This document shows positions 1-5,553 of a stretch of DNA of 6,795 nucleotides, in pieces (position 1 is the first letter of the stretch; the number at the start of each line of letters is the position of its first letter). The notes beneath the pieces are model-generated. The model was not told where the DNA came from and did no database searches. It worked only from the letters and a program-made list of their open reading frames with translations. Source of the DNA: an uncultured Lachnospiraceae bacterium (GTDB lineage: Bacteria > Bacillota > Clostridia > Lachnospirales > Lachnospiraceae); NCBI GenBank assembly GCA_910579325.1, contig CAJTTU010000097.1, forward strand, positions 6,694 to 13,488, given 5' to 3'. Made by a program: the position numbers and the translations under genes.

Positions 1-99
1 GGAGTAGGCGGGATACAGTATGAGGGTGGCGATCAGTATTTTAAAAAGGAGAGACAGACCAAAAGCCGGAAAACTCTCCTGTGCGTGATTATGATTCAT
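1..99 (-). CDS. N-terminal fragment of an unrecognised membrane or secreted protein
   Basis: An open frame reads leftward from ATG (complement of 97-99) to the window edge, giving 33 residues with no stop. It is preceded by GGGAG at 110-106 on the minus strand, 6 nt before the ATG, and by a good promoter further upstream. The peptide begins MNHNHAQESFP and continues with a hydrophobic stretch (residues about 13-32, including LLFKILIATLILY) that has one lysine, which suits a signal anchor, first transmembrane helix or uncleaved signal. I cannot name the family from 33 residues. It is transcribed divergently from the sugar transferase gene. The reading is supported by SD, promoter and hydrophobic profile together, but the fragment is short. 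A competing rightward frame (1-132) is open but has no such signals. Confidence 0.55.
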   Translation of the reverse strand, partial: MNHNHAQESFPAFGLSLLFKILIATLILYPAYS

Positions 100-243
100 A
101 TGGAACTCCCTGTGTGCGGTTCTTTTGTATGACAACGTCAGGTTACCGTTCCCTGTATGACCGGCAGCGCTTTTTGCGGCGTACGGAAATTGCGGAACAG
201 TAAAAGGATAACAAAGGGGAATAAAAATGTCAAGGAAGATGAA
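100..243. other. Divergent intergenic region, no confident gene
   Basis: Besides the leftward promoter, this stretch holds only two tiny rightward frames. The first, 129-203 (24 residues), has no SD. The second, 227-259 (10 residues, MSRKMNCYLK), has AAGGGGA 6 nt upstream. Both lie upstream of the rightward promoter start, so that promoter would not transcribe them. I do not call either as a gene. Confidence 0.5.
205..233 (-). promoter_or_regulatory. Predicted sigma-A promoter for the leftward partial gene
   Basis: On the minus strand TTGACA (233-228) is a perfect -35 box, followed by a 17-nt spacer and TATCCT (210-205), 4/6 to the -10 consensus. Transcription would start near 198, leaving a leader of about 100 nt before the ATG at 99. 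It lies back to back with the rightward promoter at 244-272, only about 10 bp away, so a factor bound here could affect both. Confidence 0.5.
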
Positions 244-272
244 TTGTTATTTGAAATAAAATATGATATACT
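244..272 (+). promoter_or_regulatory. Predicted sigma-A promoter for the sugar transferase-nth unit
   Basis: TTGTTA (244-249, 4/6 to TTGACA), a 17-nt spacer and TATACT (267-272, 5/6 to TATAAT) form a plausible vegetative promoter. The start would be near 279 and the leader about 60 nt to the ATG at 340. The -10 box forms the left end of an 18-bp palindrome (see the separate entry). No other promoter is evident before nth, so this one probably serves both genes. Confidence 0.55.
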
Positions 273-284
273 TGCACAAGTATA
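267..284. promoter_or_regulatory. Candidate operator: 18-bp palindrome over -10 and start site
   Basis: TATACTTGCACAAGTATA is two perfect 8-bp half-sites (TATACTTG and CAAGTATA) around a central CA. It begins in the -10 hexamer of the rightward promoter and spans the expected transcription start. This size and placement suit a dimeric repressor that would block RNA polymerase. The regulator is not in the window. It is unlikely to be a terminator, because it is AT-rich and has no T tract. The symmetry is seen directly; the operator role is inferred. Confidence 0.5.
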
Positions 285-327
285 ACGGCCGGCGGGGAAT
301 GCGGCATAAGTGACAATTCTCCTGGCC

Positions 328-334
328 AGAGGAG
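328..334 (+). promoter_or_regulatory. Ribosome binding site that decides the sugar transferase start
   Basis: AGAGGAG lies 5 nt before ATG 340. The in-frame GTG at 310 would add ten residues but has only a distant GGGGA (294-298, 11 nt away). The ATG is therefore the preferred start. Confidence 0.65.
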
Positions 335-339
335 TGGCG

Positions 340-1755
340 ATGTACCAGAGACGGAATCAGATACAGGAGCTTCTGGTCTGTCTGATCGACGGGATATGCG
401 TGGGATTCAGCTTTCTGCTAGGGGGACTCGCGCGTTACAGGTCTTTTCAGATATTTGATCAGCAAGCGAATATTTCTTATATCCTGGTATGCATGATACT
501 CGTCCATGCGTCCAGTTTTTATCTGAGCAAAATATATGAAAATATATGCATTAGGGGCTATCTGGAAGAATTTATAAAGATTCTGAAATATAATCTGCTG
601 TTTACGTTTTCGATTACCGCGGTGACATTCATCATCAAAAATGCCTTTATGCTGTCCAGGCTGACGGCGGGGTATACGGTGATTTTCTGTCAGATTACGA
701 TCTATATTGCCCATCAGTGCTATAAATATTATATGACCCATATATACCGGTATAATGCCTCCTCCAGCAAAGTATTGCTGGTTACGGTGAAGGACAGGCT
801 GGAGGATGTGCTGAAAGGACTGGACAGGCCTGCGGACTGGGGCTATCGGGTAGTGGCTGCGGCGGTGACGGATGAGGATATGACCGGTCACAGCGTGCGG
901 AATATTCCGGTAGTGGCCGGTAAAACGGATTTTATGGATTATGTGCTGCGGGAAGCCATCGACGAGGTGTTTATCCATTTGCCGGATATCAAAAACAATG
1001 ATTTAAAGCATGTGATTCTGGAACTGGAGAAAATGGGCGTGGTGATTCATCTGAATATTGATATGTTCGATCTGGGTCTGGACGACAGCCGGCAGATCTT
1101 TCGAATGGGTGATTATTATACGCTGGTGTTTTCCAGCCGGCTGTTTGATTATCGAAAGCTTTTAATCAAACGGTGTATGGATGTGGCGGGAGCCGTGGTC
1201 GGACTTTTGGTAACGGCGGCGGTCACCGTTTTTCTGGCTCCGGTGCTTTTGCTGGAATCTCCCGGGCCGCTGATTTTCAAACAGAAGCGGGTGGGGAAGA
1301 ACGGAAGGATTTTTGAGATTTACAAATTCCGCTCGATGTACGCGGATGCGGAGGAACACAAGGCCGAGCTGATGGAGCAGAACGAGATGCAGGGCAACAT
1401 GTTTAAGCTGACGGATGATCCCCGGGTGACGAAGGTGGGGCATTTCATCAGAAAGACCAGCATCGATGAACTGCCCCAGTTCTGGAATGTTCTGAAAGGA
1501 AATATGAGCCTGGTGGGAACCCGGCCGCCGACCGTGGAGGAGTTTGAGTCATACAAGAGCTATCAGAAGCGGCGTCTGAGTATTACCCCCGGTATCACCG
1601 GCCTGTGGCAGATCAGCGGCAGAAACGATATCACCGACTTTGAAGAGGTGGTCAGGCTGGATCTGGAATATATCGATCACTGGTCGATTGGGCTGGATAT
1701 TAAAATCCTGCTGAAAACGATTGTGATGGTGGCGACGGGAAAGGGCGCGAAGTAA
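340..1755 (+). CDS. Undecaprenyl-phosphate sugar-1-phosphate transferase (polyprenyl glycosylphosphotransferase, WbaP/CpsE type)
   Basis: This is a predicted membrane enzyme that transfers a sugar-1-phosphate from a nucleotide sugar to undecaprenyl phosphate, the first step of capsule, exopolysaccharide or glycoprotein glycan assembly. From ATG 340 it is 471 residues, the usual size for large polyprenyl transferases. Four N-terminal hydrophobic helices lie at about 10-31, 45-63, 86-104 and 109-128. A CoA-binding-like Rossmann segment follows at about 143-215. The catalytic domain begins near 270 (YRKLLIKRCMD) with a hydrophobic membrane helix at 280-306. Its motifs are SPGP (307-310), QKRVGK, YKFRSM (328-333), DDPRVTKVG, SIDELPQ with the Asp-Glu dyad (D376/E377), SLVGTRPP (390-397, where many relatives have VGPRP) and PGITGLWQ (417-424). 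The donor sugar (galactose, glucose or an N-acetyl sugar) cannot be read from sequence. No other glycan genes are visible; the downstream partner is nth, 36 nt away. Confidence 0.93.
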   Translation: MYQRRNQIQELLVCLIDGICVGFSFLLGGLARYRSFQIFDQQANISYILVCMILVHASSFYLSKIYENICIRGYLEEFIKILKYNLLFTFSITAVTFIIKNAFMLSRLTAGYTVIFCQITIYIAHQCYKYYMTHIYRYNASSSKVLLVTVKDRLEDVLKGLDRPADWGYRVVAAAVTDEDMTGHSVRNIPVVAGKTDFMDYVLREAIDEVFIHLPDIKNNDLKHVILELEKMGVVIHLNIDMFDLGLDDSRQIFRMGDYYTLVFSSRLFDYRKLLIKRCMDVAGAVVGLLVTAAVTVFLAPVLLLESPGPLIFKQKRVGKNGRIFEIYKFRSMYADAEEHKAELMEQNEMQGNMFKLTDDPRVTKVGHFIRKTSIDELPQFWNVLKGNMSLVGTRPPTVEEFESYKSYQKRRLSITPGITGLWQISGRNDITDFEEVVRLDLEYIDHWSIGLDIKILLKTIVMVATGKGAK

Positions 1756-1791
1756 AAGAAACAAAAGCGAAACGAGGAGCCGAAAGAGGAT

Positions 1792-2496
1792 ATGGAAAAG
1801 AAAAACAGCGGAAAAAAGACAGAGAAGAAGCTGACGAAAGCGGAAGAGAAAAAATTACGGGAGAAAAAGGAATTGGCGCTTGGGATCATCCGGCGGCTGA
1901 AAGAGGAATATCCGGATGCGGACTGTACGCTGGATTATAACGAGGCCTGGAAGCTGCTGGTCAGCGTCCGTCTGGCCGCCCAGTGTACCGATGCCAGAGT
2001 GAATGTGGTGGTGGAAGAGCTGTATAAAAAGTTTCCCGATGTGGACGCGCTGGCGGCGGCCGAACCGGCGGAAATTGAGGAGATTGTCCGTCCCTGCGGT
2101 CTGGGGAACAGCAAGGCCAGGGATATCAGCGCCTGTATGCGGATGCTGAAAGAGAAATATGACGGCAGGGTGCCGGATCAGTTTGACCAGCTGCTGGAGC
2201 TTCCGGGCGTGGGGCGCAAAAGCGCCAACCTGATTATGGGCGACGTGTTCGGAAAGCCTGCCATCGTGACGGATACCCACTGTATCCGTCTGGTAAACCG
2301 AATGGGGCTGGTGGACGGCGTAAAGGAGCCGAAAAAAGTGGAGATGGCCCTGTGGAAAATAATACCGCCGGAGGAAGGCAGCGATTTCTGCCACAGGCTG
2401 GTGAACCACGGCCGGGACGTCTGTACGGCCCGGACGACGCCCCGCTGCGGTCAGTGCTGCGTTGCGGATCTGTGTCAGAAAAACGGGGTAAAGTAA
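1792..2496 (+). CDS. nth: Endonuclease III, base-excision DNA glycosylase/AP lyase
   Basis: Cytosolic DNA repair enzyme that removes oxidised pyrimidines and nicks the abasic site. It has 234 residues, against about 211 in E. coli, the excess being a lysine/glutamate-rich N-terminal extension (about 1-26). The conserved parts are SVRLAAQCTDARVN (58-71), the helix-hairpin-helix LPGVGRKSAN (137-146) with the catalytic lysine K143, and TDTHCIRLVNRMG with the catalytic aspartate D161. A C-terminal four-cysteine 4Fe-4S motif (C211, C219, C222, C228) follows, spaced C-x7-C-x2-C-x5-C; E. coli has x6 in the first gap. The start is the weakest point. GAGGAG (1774-1779) lies 12 nt from the ATG and AGAGGA (1785-1790) only 1 nt, so a slightly different start is possible. 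No better in-frame start precedes the conserved domain. It probably shares a transcript with the sugar transferase. Confidence 0.96.
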   Translation: MEKKNSGKKTEKKLTKAEEKKLREKKELALGIIRRLKEEYPDADCTLDYNEAWKLLVSVRLAAQCTDARVNVVVEELYKKFPDVDALAAAEPAEIEEIVRPCGLGNSKARDISACMRMLKEKYDGRVPDQFDQLLELPGVGRKSANLIMGDVFGKPAIVTDTHCIRLVNRMGLVDGVKEPKKVEMALWKIIPPEEGSDFCHRLVNHGRDVCTARTTPRCGQCCVADLCQKNGVK

Positions 2497-2544
2497 GGGA
2501 AAGGACCGGGAAATGAGTATACTCATTTCCCGGTCCTCCCTTTT
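2497..2544 (+). terminator. Strong intrinsic terminator after nth, probably bidirectional
   Basis: GGACCGGGAAATGAG (2503-2517) and CTCATTTCCCGGTCC (2522-2536) are perfect inverted repeats around TATA, so 2503-2536 is a flawless 34-bp palindrome. GGGA (2497-2500) and TCCC (2537-2540) extend the stem past a two-A bulge, and TTTT (2541-2544) follows. It starts directly after the nth stop codon. On the minus strand the tail is poorer (TTACTTT after the stem), but the hairpin lies 43 nt past the spore-protein stop and may end that transcript too. Confidence 0.9.
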
Positions 2545-2579
2545 CAGATTTTCAAACAGTGTTCGATTTTGTTCTCAGC

Positions 2580-2786
2580 TTATTTGCCGGACATCTGCTT
2601 TTCCTGCGCCTCGATCATTTTCTTCACCATATAGCCGCCTACGGAGCCGTTCTGGTAAGAGGTCAGGTTGCCGTTGTAGCCGTTTGATAAGGGTACTCCC
2701 AGCTCGTCCGCTACTTCCATTTTGAATTTATCCATTGCTTCTTTTGCGTCAGGTACTTCGATTCTGTTTCTTGTCGTATTAGACAT
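2580..2786 (-). CDS. Alpha/beta-type small acid-soluble spore protein (SASP)
   Basis: DNA-binding protein made in the forespore. Family members coat spore DNA, shift its conformation and protect it from UV and chemical damage, and are degraded at germination by the GPR protease. It has 68 residues, within the family's usual 60-75. Hallmarks are AKEAMDKFKMEVADELGV (14-31), GYNGNLTSYQNGSVGGYMV (36-54) and KKMIEAQE near the end. MEVADE (23-28) occupies the place of the GPR cleavage site. The start is firm: AAGGAGG at 2802-2796 lies 9 nt before the ATG. It is monocistronic in appearance, 135 nt downstream of the YlbJ-like gene with its own candidate sporulation promoter, and converges on nth. Spore formers often carry several paralogues, so no specific ssp letter is assigned. 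Confidence 0.96.
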   Translation of the reverse strand: MSNTTRNRIEVPDAKEAMDKFKMEVADELGVPLSNGYNGNLTSYQNGSVGGYMVKKMIEAQEKQMSGK

Positions 2787-2830
2787 AATGAAACGCCTCC
2801 TTCTTGTGTGGTTTCTTTTCTTTTTGTTTT

Positions 2831-2847
2831 TGTAACTTTATGTTACA
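2831..2847. promoter_or_regulatory. Inverted repeat at the predicted SASP transcript start
   Basis: TGTAAC (2831-2836) and GTTACA (2842-2847) are perfect 6-bp arms around TTTAT. The dyad overlaps the predicted start of the SASP transcript. It could be a binding site for a sporulation regulator or a small 5' hairpin. Chance is possible in this AT-rich leader. Confidence 0.3.
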
Positions 2848-2851
2848 CCCA

Positions 2852-2858
2852 TAGTATG
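2852..2858 (-). promoter_or_regulatory. Candidate sigma-G/sigma-F -10 element for the SASP gene
   Basis: The minus strand reads CATACTA at 2858-2852, matching the -10 pattern CATNNTA described for forespore sigma-G promoters in Bacillus. The start would be near 2845, about 58 nt before the SASP ATG. A matching -35 is weak: GTATT sits 15 nt upstream, shorter than the usual spacing and imperfect. Forespore expression is expected of the gene, which adds support, but the promoter as a whole is only tentative. Confidence 0.4.
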
Positions 2859-2921
2859 TTCCGTCTGTCCGGGAATACACTAGAAGGTTCTGGGGACATT
2901 GTAAGATTCTGGATTCTGTCT

Positions 2922-3827
2922 TTAAAAATGCCAGAGAGTAATGATCAGAACGGCGGCAGCCACATGGAGCAGCCGGATCAATAAATAAAATTTCATGGAA
3001 AAAGCCGCTTCGTCAGTTACGCTTTTTGTCTGGGACAAACCGGAGCAGCCGCCGAAGGTGCAGAAGACGGCACATAATATGGCCTGTTGTTTCGCGGGAA
3101 AGCCTGCGCTTTTGGCGGTGCTGATGCCGATGGTCATTTCGCTTAAACCCAGCAGCAGCGTCCTCATAAAAGGACTCAGAAAATAAAAATTTTGAATCCA
3201 TACGGATAGTATGGAAAAAACCATCATATAAATACCGATTTTGATCATAATTTTAACGGAAGCTTCCATGGCCTGTTCCAGAAACGGCATGATTCCCGGT
3301 AGATCTTCGGGCTGAGCCTTCGATGAATCCTTTGATTGATTTTCTGCCGGAATTTTTGAAAAAGTTTTCATATTTTTATGCTTCCGAAAAAAGAATACCG
3401 GGACCAGTAGGACAACCGCAGGCATATAGACAGCCCATGTCACAACCGGAATCCGGATAAACCCGGTCAGAAACATGGGGCTTGGCAGGTTACAGCAGCA
3501 CATCAGCCACTGTCCCTGTTTTTGCGAGACAGAACCTTCTTTCACCAGGTCGCAGGCGGCTTTCGCCCCCATCGGATAACCGCACAGAAAGCCCAGAAGC
3601 ACCGCATACCATTTTCCTGAGGCCATTCCTAAAGCAGCGAACAGATTGGAGGCCAGGAGAAAAGGAAACAATACGGGAATAACTGTGTTGGCCCACAGTG
3701 TCAGCCCTGCGTACGCGCCGGTCCGGGCAGTCTGGGGAAAGCAGAGCAGAAAAATAAAAACCAGGCAGAGCAGGATATGGATTCCTCTTTTTTTCAGTTC
3801 TTGCCGCTTCGGTTTCCGATGATTCAA
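2922..3827 (-). CDS. YlbJ-like gate-domain (nucleoside-recognition) membrane protein, probably sporulation-related
   Basis: Polytopic inner-membrane protein of 301 residues resembling sporulation integral membrane protein YlbJ, whose Bacillus form is longer (about 400). The first gate half holds NTVIPVLFPFLLASNLF (47-63) and the hallmark GYPMGAKAACDLVKEG (83-98) followed by NLPSPMFLTGFI (113-124). A hydrophilic linker (about 150-178) separates it from the second half with LSEMTIGI (228-235), FGGCSGLSQ (258-266) and a last helix at about 282-299. It has about seven hydrophobic segments and an unusual CCC at 110-112. The start is TTG (complement of 3825-3827) with GGAG 7 nt upstream. No ATG or GTG lies between the upstream in-frame TAA and this TTG, and the first in-frame ATG is at residue 68, inside the conserved domain. 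A sporulation role is inferred from the family and from the adjacent spore-protein gene; the transported substrate is unknown. No clear terminator follows. Confidence 0.8.
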   Translation of the reverse strand: MNHRKPKRQELKKRGIHILLCLVFIFLLCFPQTARTGAYAGLTLWANTVIPVLFPFLLASNLFAALGMASGKWYAVLLGFLCGYPMGAKAACDLVKEGSVSQKQGQWLMCCCNLPSPMFLTGFIRIPVVTWAVYMPAVVLLVPVFFFRKHKNMKTFSKIPAENQSKDSSKAQPEDLPGIMPFLEQAMEASVKIMIKIGIYMMVFSILSVWIQNFYFLSPFMRTLLLGLSEMTIGISTAKSAGFPAKQQAILCAVFCTFGGCSGLSQTKSVTDEAAFSMKFYLLIRLLHVAAAVLIITLWHF

Positions 3828-3834
3828 ATCAGCG

Positions 3835-3838
3835 CTCC
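3835..3838 (-). promoter_or_regulatory. Ribosome binding site supporting a TTG start
   Basis: GGAG on the minus strand at 3838-3835 lies 7 nt before TTG 3827. The upstream frame closes at a TAA about ten codons back with no ATG between, so this site fixes the YlbJ-like start. Confidence 0.55.
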
Positions 3839-3901
3839 GGAAGATGAAATGTTATTGGTTTACTTTATTCGGAGGCTGAGGCGGATAGAACAGGCTTTTG
3901 A

Positions 3902-3930
3902 TTGCTATTATGAGAAACATCGTATATAAT
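3902..3930 (+). promoter_or_regulatory. Predicted sigma-A promoter for pepD
   Basis: TTGCTA (3902-3907, 4/6), a 17-nt spacer and a perfect TATAAT (3925-3930) predict a start near 3937 and a leader of about 50 nt. The intergenic stretch 3828-3985 otherwise shows no convincing minus-strand promoter for the YlbJ-like gene, which may use a sporulation sigma factor I cannot identify. Confidence 0.65.
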
Positions 3931-3971
3931 GAAGCTGTGTTTCACATACAATTCAATTTTAACATATATAC

Positions 3972-3978
3972 GAGGAGG
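3972..3978 (+). promoter_or_regulatory. Ribosome binding site that decides the pepD start
   Basis: GAGGAGG lies 7 nt before ATG 3986. An in-frame ATG at 3929 would lengthen the protein by 19 residues, but it overlaps the TATAAT box and lacks an SD, so it cannot be on the mRNA from that promoter. Confidence 0.8.
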
Positions 3979-3985
3979 CTTTGAT

Positions 3986-5446
3986 ATGGAATACAAATTG
4001 GCAGGCCTGGAACCGTCCAGGGTATTTTTTTATTTTGAGGAGATCAGCAGGATCCCCAGAGGTTCCGGGAATACGAAAGAGGTCAGTGATTACTGTAAGG
4101 CTCAGGCGGAGCGGATGGGACTGTGCTGCCGCCAGGATGAATGGAATAACATTGTCATCAAAAAACCGGGAACGCCGGGGTTCGAGGCCGCTCCCACAGT
4201 GATGCTCCAGGGGCATCTGGACATGGTGGCCGAAAAGGTAAGCAGCTCTTCCCATGATTTTCTGAAAGACCCGTTGGATCTGTTCGTGGAGGACGGCTGG
4301 ATCGGGGCGAAGGACACCACCCTGGGCGGGGACAACGGCATCGCCGTCGCTCTGTGCCTGGCGCTGCTGGAGGATGACACGCTGGAGCACCCGCCGCTGG
4401 AATGCGTGTTTACCACTGAAGAAGAGGTGGGCATGGACGGCGCGAAAGGCATCGATCTTTCAGACTGCGAAAGCCGCTATCTGATCAACCTGGATTCTGA
4501 GGAAGAAGGATATCTGCTGTCCGGCTGCGCCGGAGGCATGCGCTGCGATCTGACGCTGCCGGTACGCCGGGTTCAGCTCTCCGGCCATTTTTATATGGTA
4601 AAACTCAGTGGCCTTCTGGGCGGCCATTCCGGCAGCGATATCAACCTGGAACGGGGAAATGCCAATGTGCTGCTGGGGCGTTTCCTGTATTTCCTCTCCA
4701 AAAAAGTTCCTTTTGCCGTAAAAGAAATGGCAGGCGGCGCTCTGGATAATGTGATTACCAGGGAAAGTTCGGCAGTGATCGCCGTGGAAGCGGAACACCG
4801 CCCGATTTTCGAGAAGGCCGTTCAGGAAATGCGGGATATCTGGAAAAATGAGTATCGGAGCGCGGATCCGGATATCCTTCTTACCGTGACGGATGAGGGG
4901 GAGAGAACGGAGGCTGTGATTTCCCCCGTGGATCAGGAGAAGCTGTTGTTTCTTCTGATGGAAGCGCCCTACGGCGTACAGCATATGAGCATGGAGATGG
5001 AGGGACTTGTAGAGACTTCCCTGAATCTGGGAATTTTAAAACTGGAGCAGGAAACCTTCCATGTCCGTTATGCCGTCCGCAGCAGCGTAGGCTCCAGGAA
5101 AGAACTGCTGGCCGATAGGCTGGAATATCTGATCCAATTTCTGGGAGGCGAGTTCAAACGGGAAGGAGATTACCCGGAGTGGCAGTACCAGAAGGAATCC
5201 AAGCTGCGTGATCTGGTCTGTGACGTTTATAAGAAAGTGACCGGGAACGAGATGGTGGTACAGGCGATCCACGCAGGCCTGGAATGCGGCCTGCTGATGG
5301 AAAAAATGCCGGGGCTTGACGCCGTTTCCATGGGTCCGGACATGAGGGATGTGCATACGCCGTCCGAACGGCTGAATATCGCATCCACAGCCAGGACCTA
5401 TGACTTTTTAAAAGAAGTGCTGGCGGCCGTGAAAAAGGGGTTTTAG
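3986..5446 (+). CDS. pepD: Aminoacyl-histidine dipeptidase (Xaa-His dipeptidase, peptidase D, M20 family)
   Basis: Cytosolic zinc dipeptidase that releases amino acids from dipeptides, including Xaa-His such as carnosine, for nutrient salvage. It has 486 residues, almost the same as E. coli PepD (about 485). The dinuclear metal site reads in order: GHLDMV with H77 and D79, GGDNGIA with bridging D116, TTEEEVGM with E145 (catalytic) and E146 (metal), NLDSEE with D170, and GPDMRDVHTPSERL with H457 near the C-terminus. The insert between about 190 and 400 corresponds to the lid/dimerisation domain, including GLLGGHSGSDI (about 209-219). All expected metal ligands are present, so the enzyme should be active. 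It has its own promoter and a hairpin after the stop, so it appears monocistronic. Its GC content is high compared with the gene that follows. Confidence 0.95.
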   Translation: MEYKLAGLEPSRVFFYFEEISRIPRGSGNTKEVSDYCKAQAERMGLCCRQDEWNNIVIKKPGTPGFEAAPTVMLQGHLDMVAEKVSSSSHDFLKDPLDLFVEDGWIGAKDTTLGGDNGIAVALCLALLEDDTLEHPPLECVFTTEEEVGMDGAKGIDLSDCESRYLINLDSEEEGYLLSGCAGGMRCDLTLPVRRVQLSGHFYMVKLSGLLGGHSGSDINLERGNANVLLGRFLYFLSKKVPFAVKEMAGGALDNVITRESSAVIAVEAEHRPIFEKAVQEMRDIWKNEYRSADPDILLTVTDEGERTEAVISPVDQEKLLFLLMEAPYGVQHMSMEMEGLVETSLNLGILKLEQETFHVRYAVRSSVGSRKELLADRLEYLIQFLGGEFKREGDYPEWQYQKESKLRDLVCDVYKKVTGNEMVVQAIHAGLECGLLMEKMPGLDAVSMGPDMRDVHTPSERLNIASTARTYDFLKEVLAAVKKGF

Positions 5447-5456
5447 GGAATCTGAG

Positions 5457-5484
5457 GGCGCGATTGACAAAGATCGCGCCTTCT
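5457..5484 (+). terminator. Hairpin after pepD, probable intrinsic terminator
   Basis: GGCGCGAT (5457-5464) and ATCGCGCC (5473-5480) form a perfect 8-bp GC-rich stem with an 8-nt loop, 10 nt after the pepD stop. The T tract is weak (TTCT), so termination may be partial. The loop and the last stem base hold a perfect TTGACA (5464-5469), discussed as a finding. Confidence 0.6.
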
Positions 5485-5492
5485 GGTAATAT
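5464..5492 (+). promoter_or_regulatory. Promoter-like sequence pointing antisense into the AAA/nuclease gene
   Basis: TTGACA (5464-5469, perfect -35), a 17-nt spacer and TAATAT (5487-5492, 4/6), with an extended -10 TG at 5484-5485, form a credible promoter. A start near 5499 would give RNA antisense to the 3' end of the gene at 5542-6795. No sense gene with a plausible SD lies downstream. It overlaps the pepD terminator hairpin, so it may be chance. Confidence 0.3.
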
Positions 5493-5516
5493 GTTTGAGC
5501 CCACCGTTGAAAACAG

Positions 5517-5553
5517 GCAGTCGACGGGTTTATGGATATCTTTAAACGACTGC
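5517..5553 (-). terminator. Probable terminator of the AAA/nuclease gene
   Basis: On the minus strand GCAGTC-GTTTA pairs with TAAAC-(five-base bulge)-GACTGC: outer arms 5548-5553 with 5517-5522, inner arms 5543-5547 with 5528-5532, and a 10-nt loop. The stop codon (5544-5542) falls within the hairpin, and CTGTTTTC follows on the minus strand. The stem is interrupted and the T run short, so strength is uncertain. It faces the pepD hairpin in this convergent gap. Confidence 0.5.

Noticed and set aside
310..339. GTG at 310 as the sugar transferase start
   Set aside because: It adds ten residues not expected in the family and has no well-spaced SD; ATG 340 has AGAGGAG 5 nt upstream.
418..978. 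186-residue minus-strand frame opposite the sugar transferase
   Set aside because: It has no recognisable domain and lies wholly inside a well-supported gene on the other strand.
1855..2526. 223-residue minus-strand frame opposite nth
   Set aside because: It is antisense to a clear endonuclease III gene, is rich in His, Arg and Pro as GC-rich shadow frames are, and crosses the terminator palindrome.
2513..2725. 70-residue plus-strand frame over the spore-protein gene
   Set aside because: Its start lies inside the terminator hairpin, it has no SD, and it is antisense to a textbook SASP.
2905..2918. Tandem GATTCTG repeat downstream of the YlbJ-like gene
   Set aside because: Two 7-bp copies are within chance and show no further copies or structure.
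3929..3985. ATG at 3929 as the pepD start
   Set aside because: It overlaps the TATAAT box of the likely promoter and lacks an SD; ATG 3986 has GAGGAGG at 7 nt and matches the family's N-terminus.
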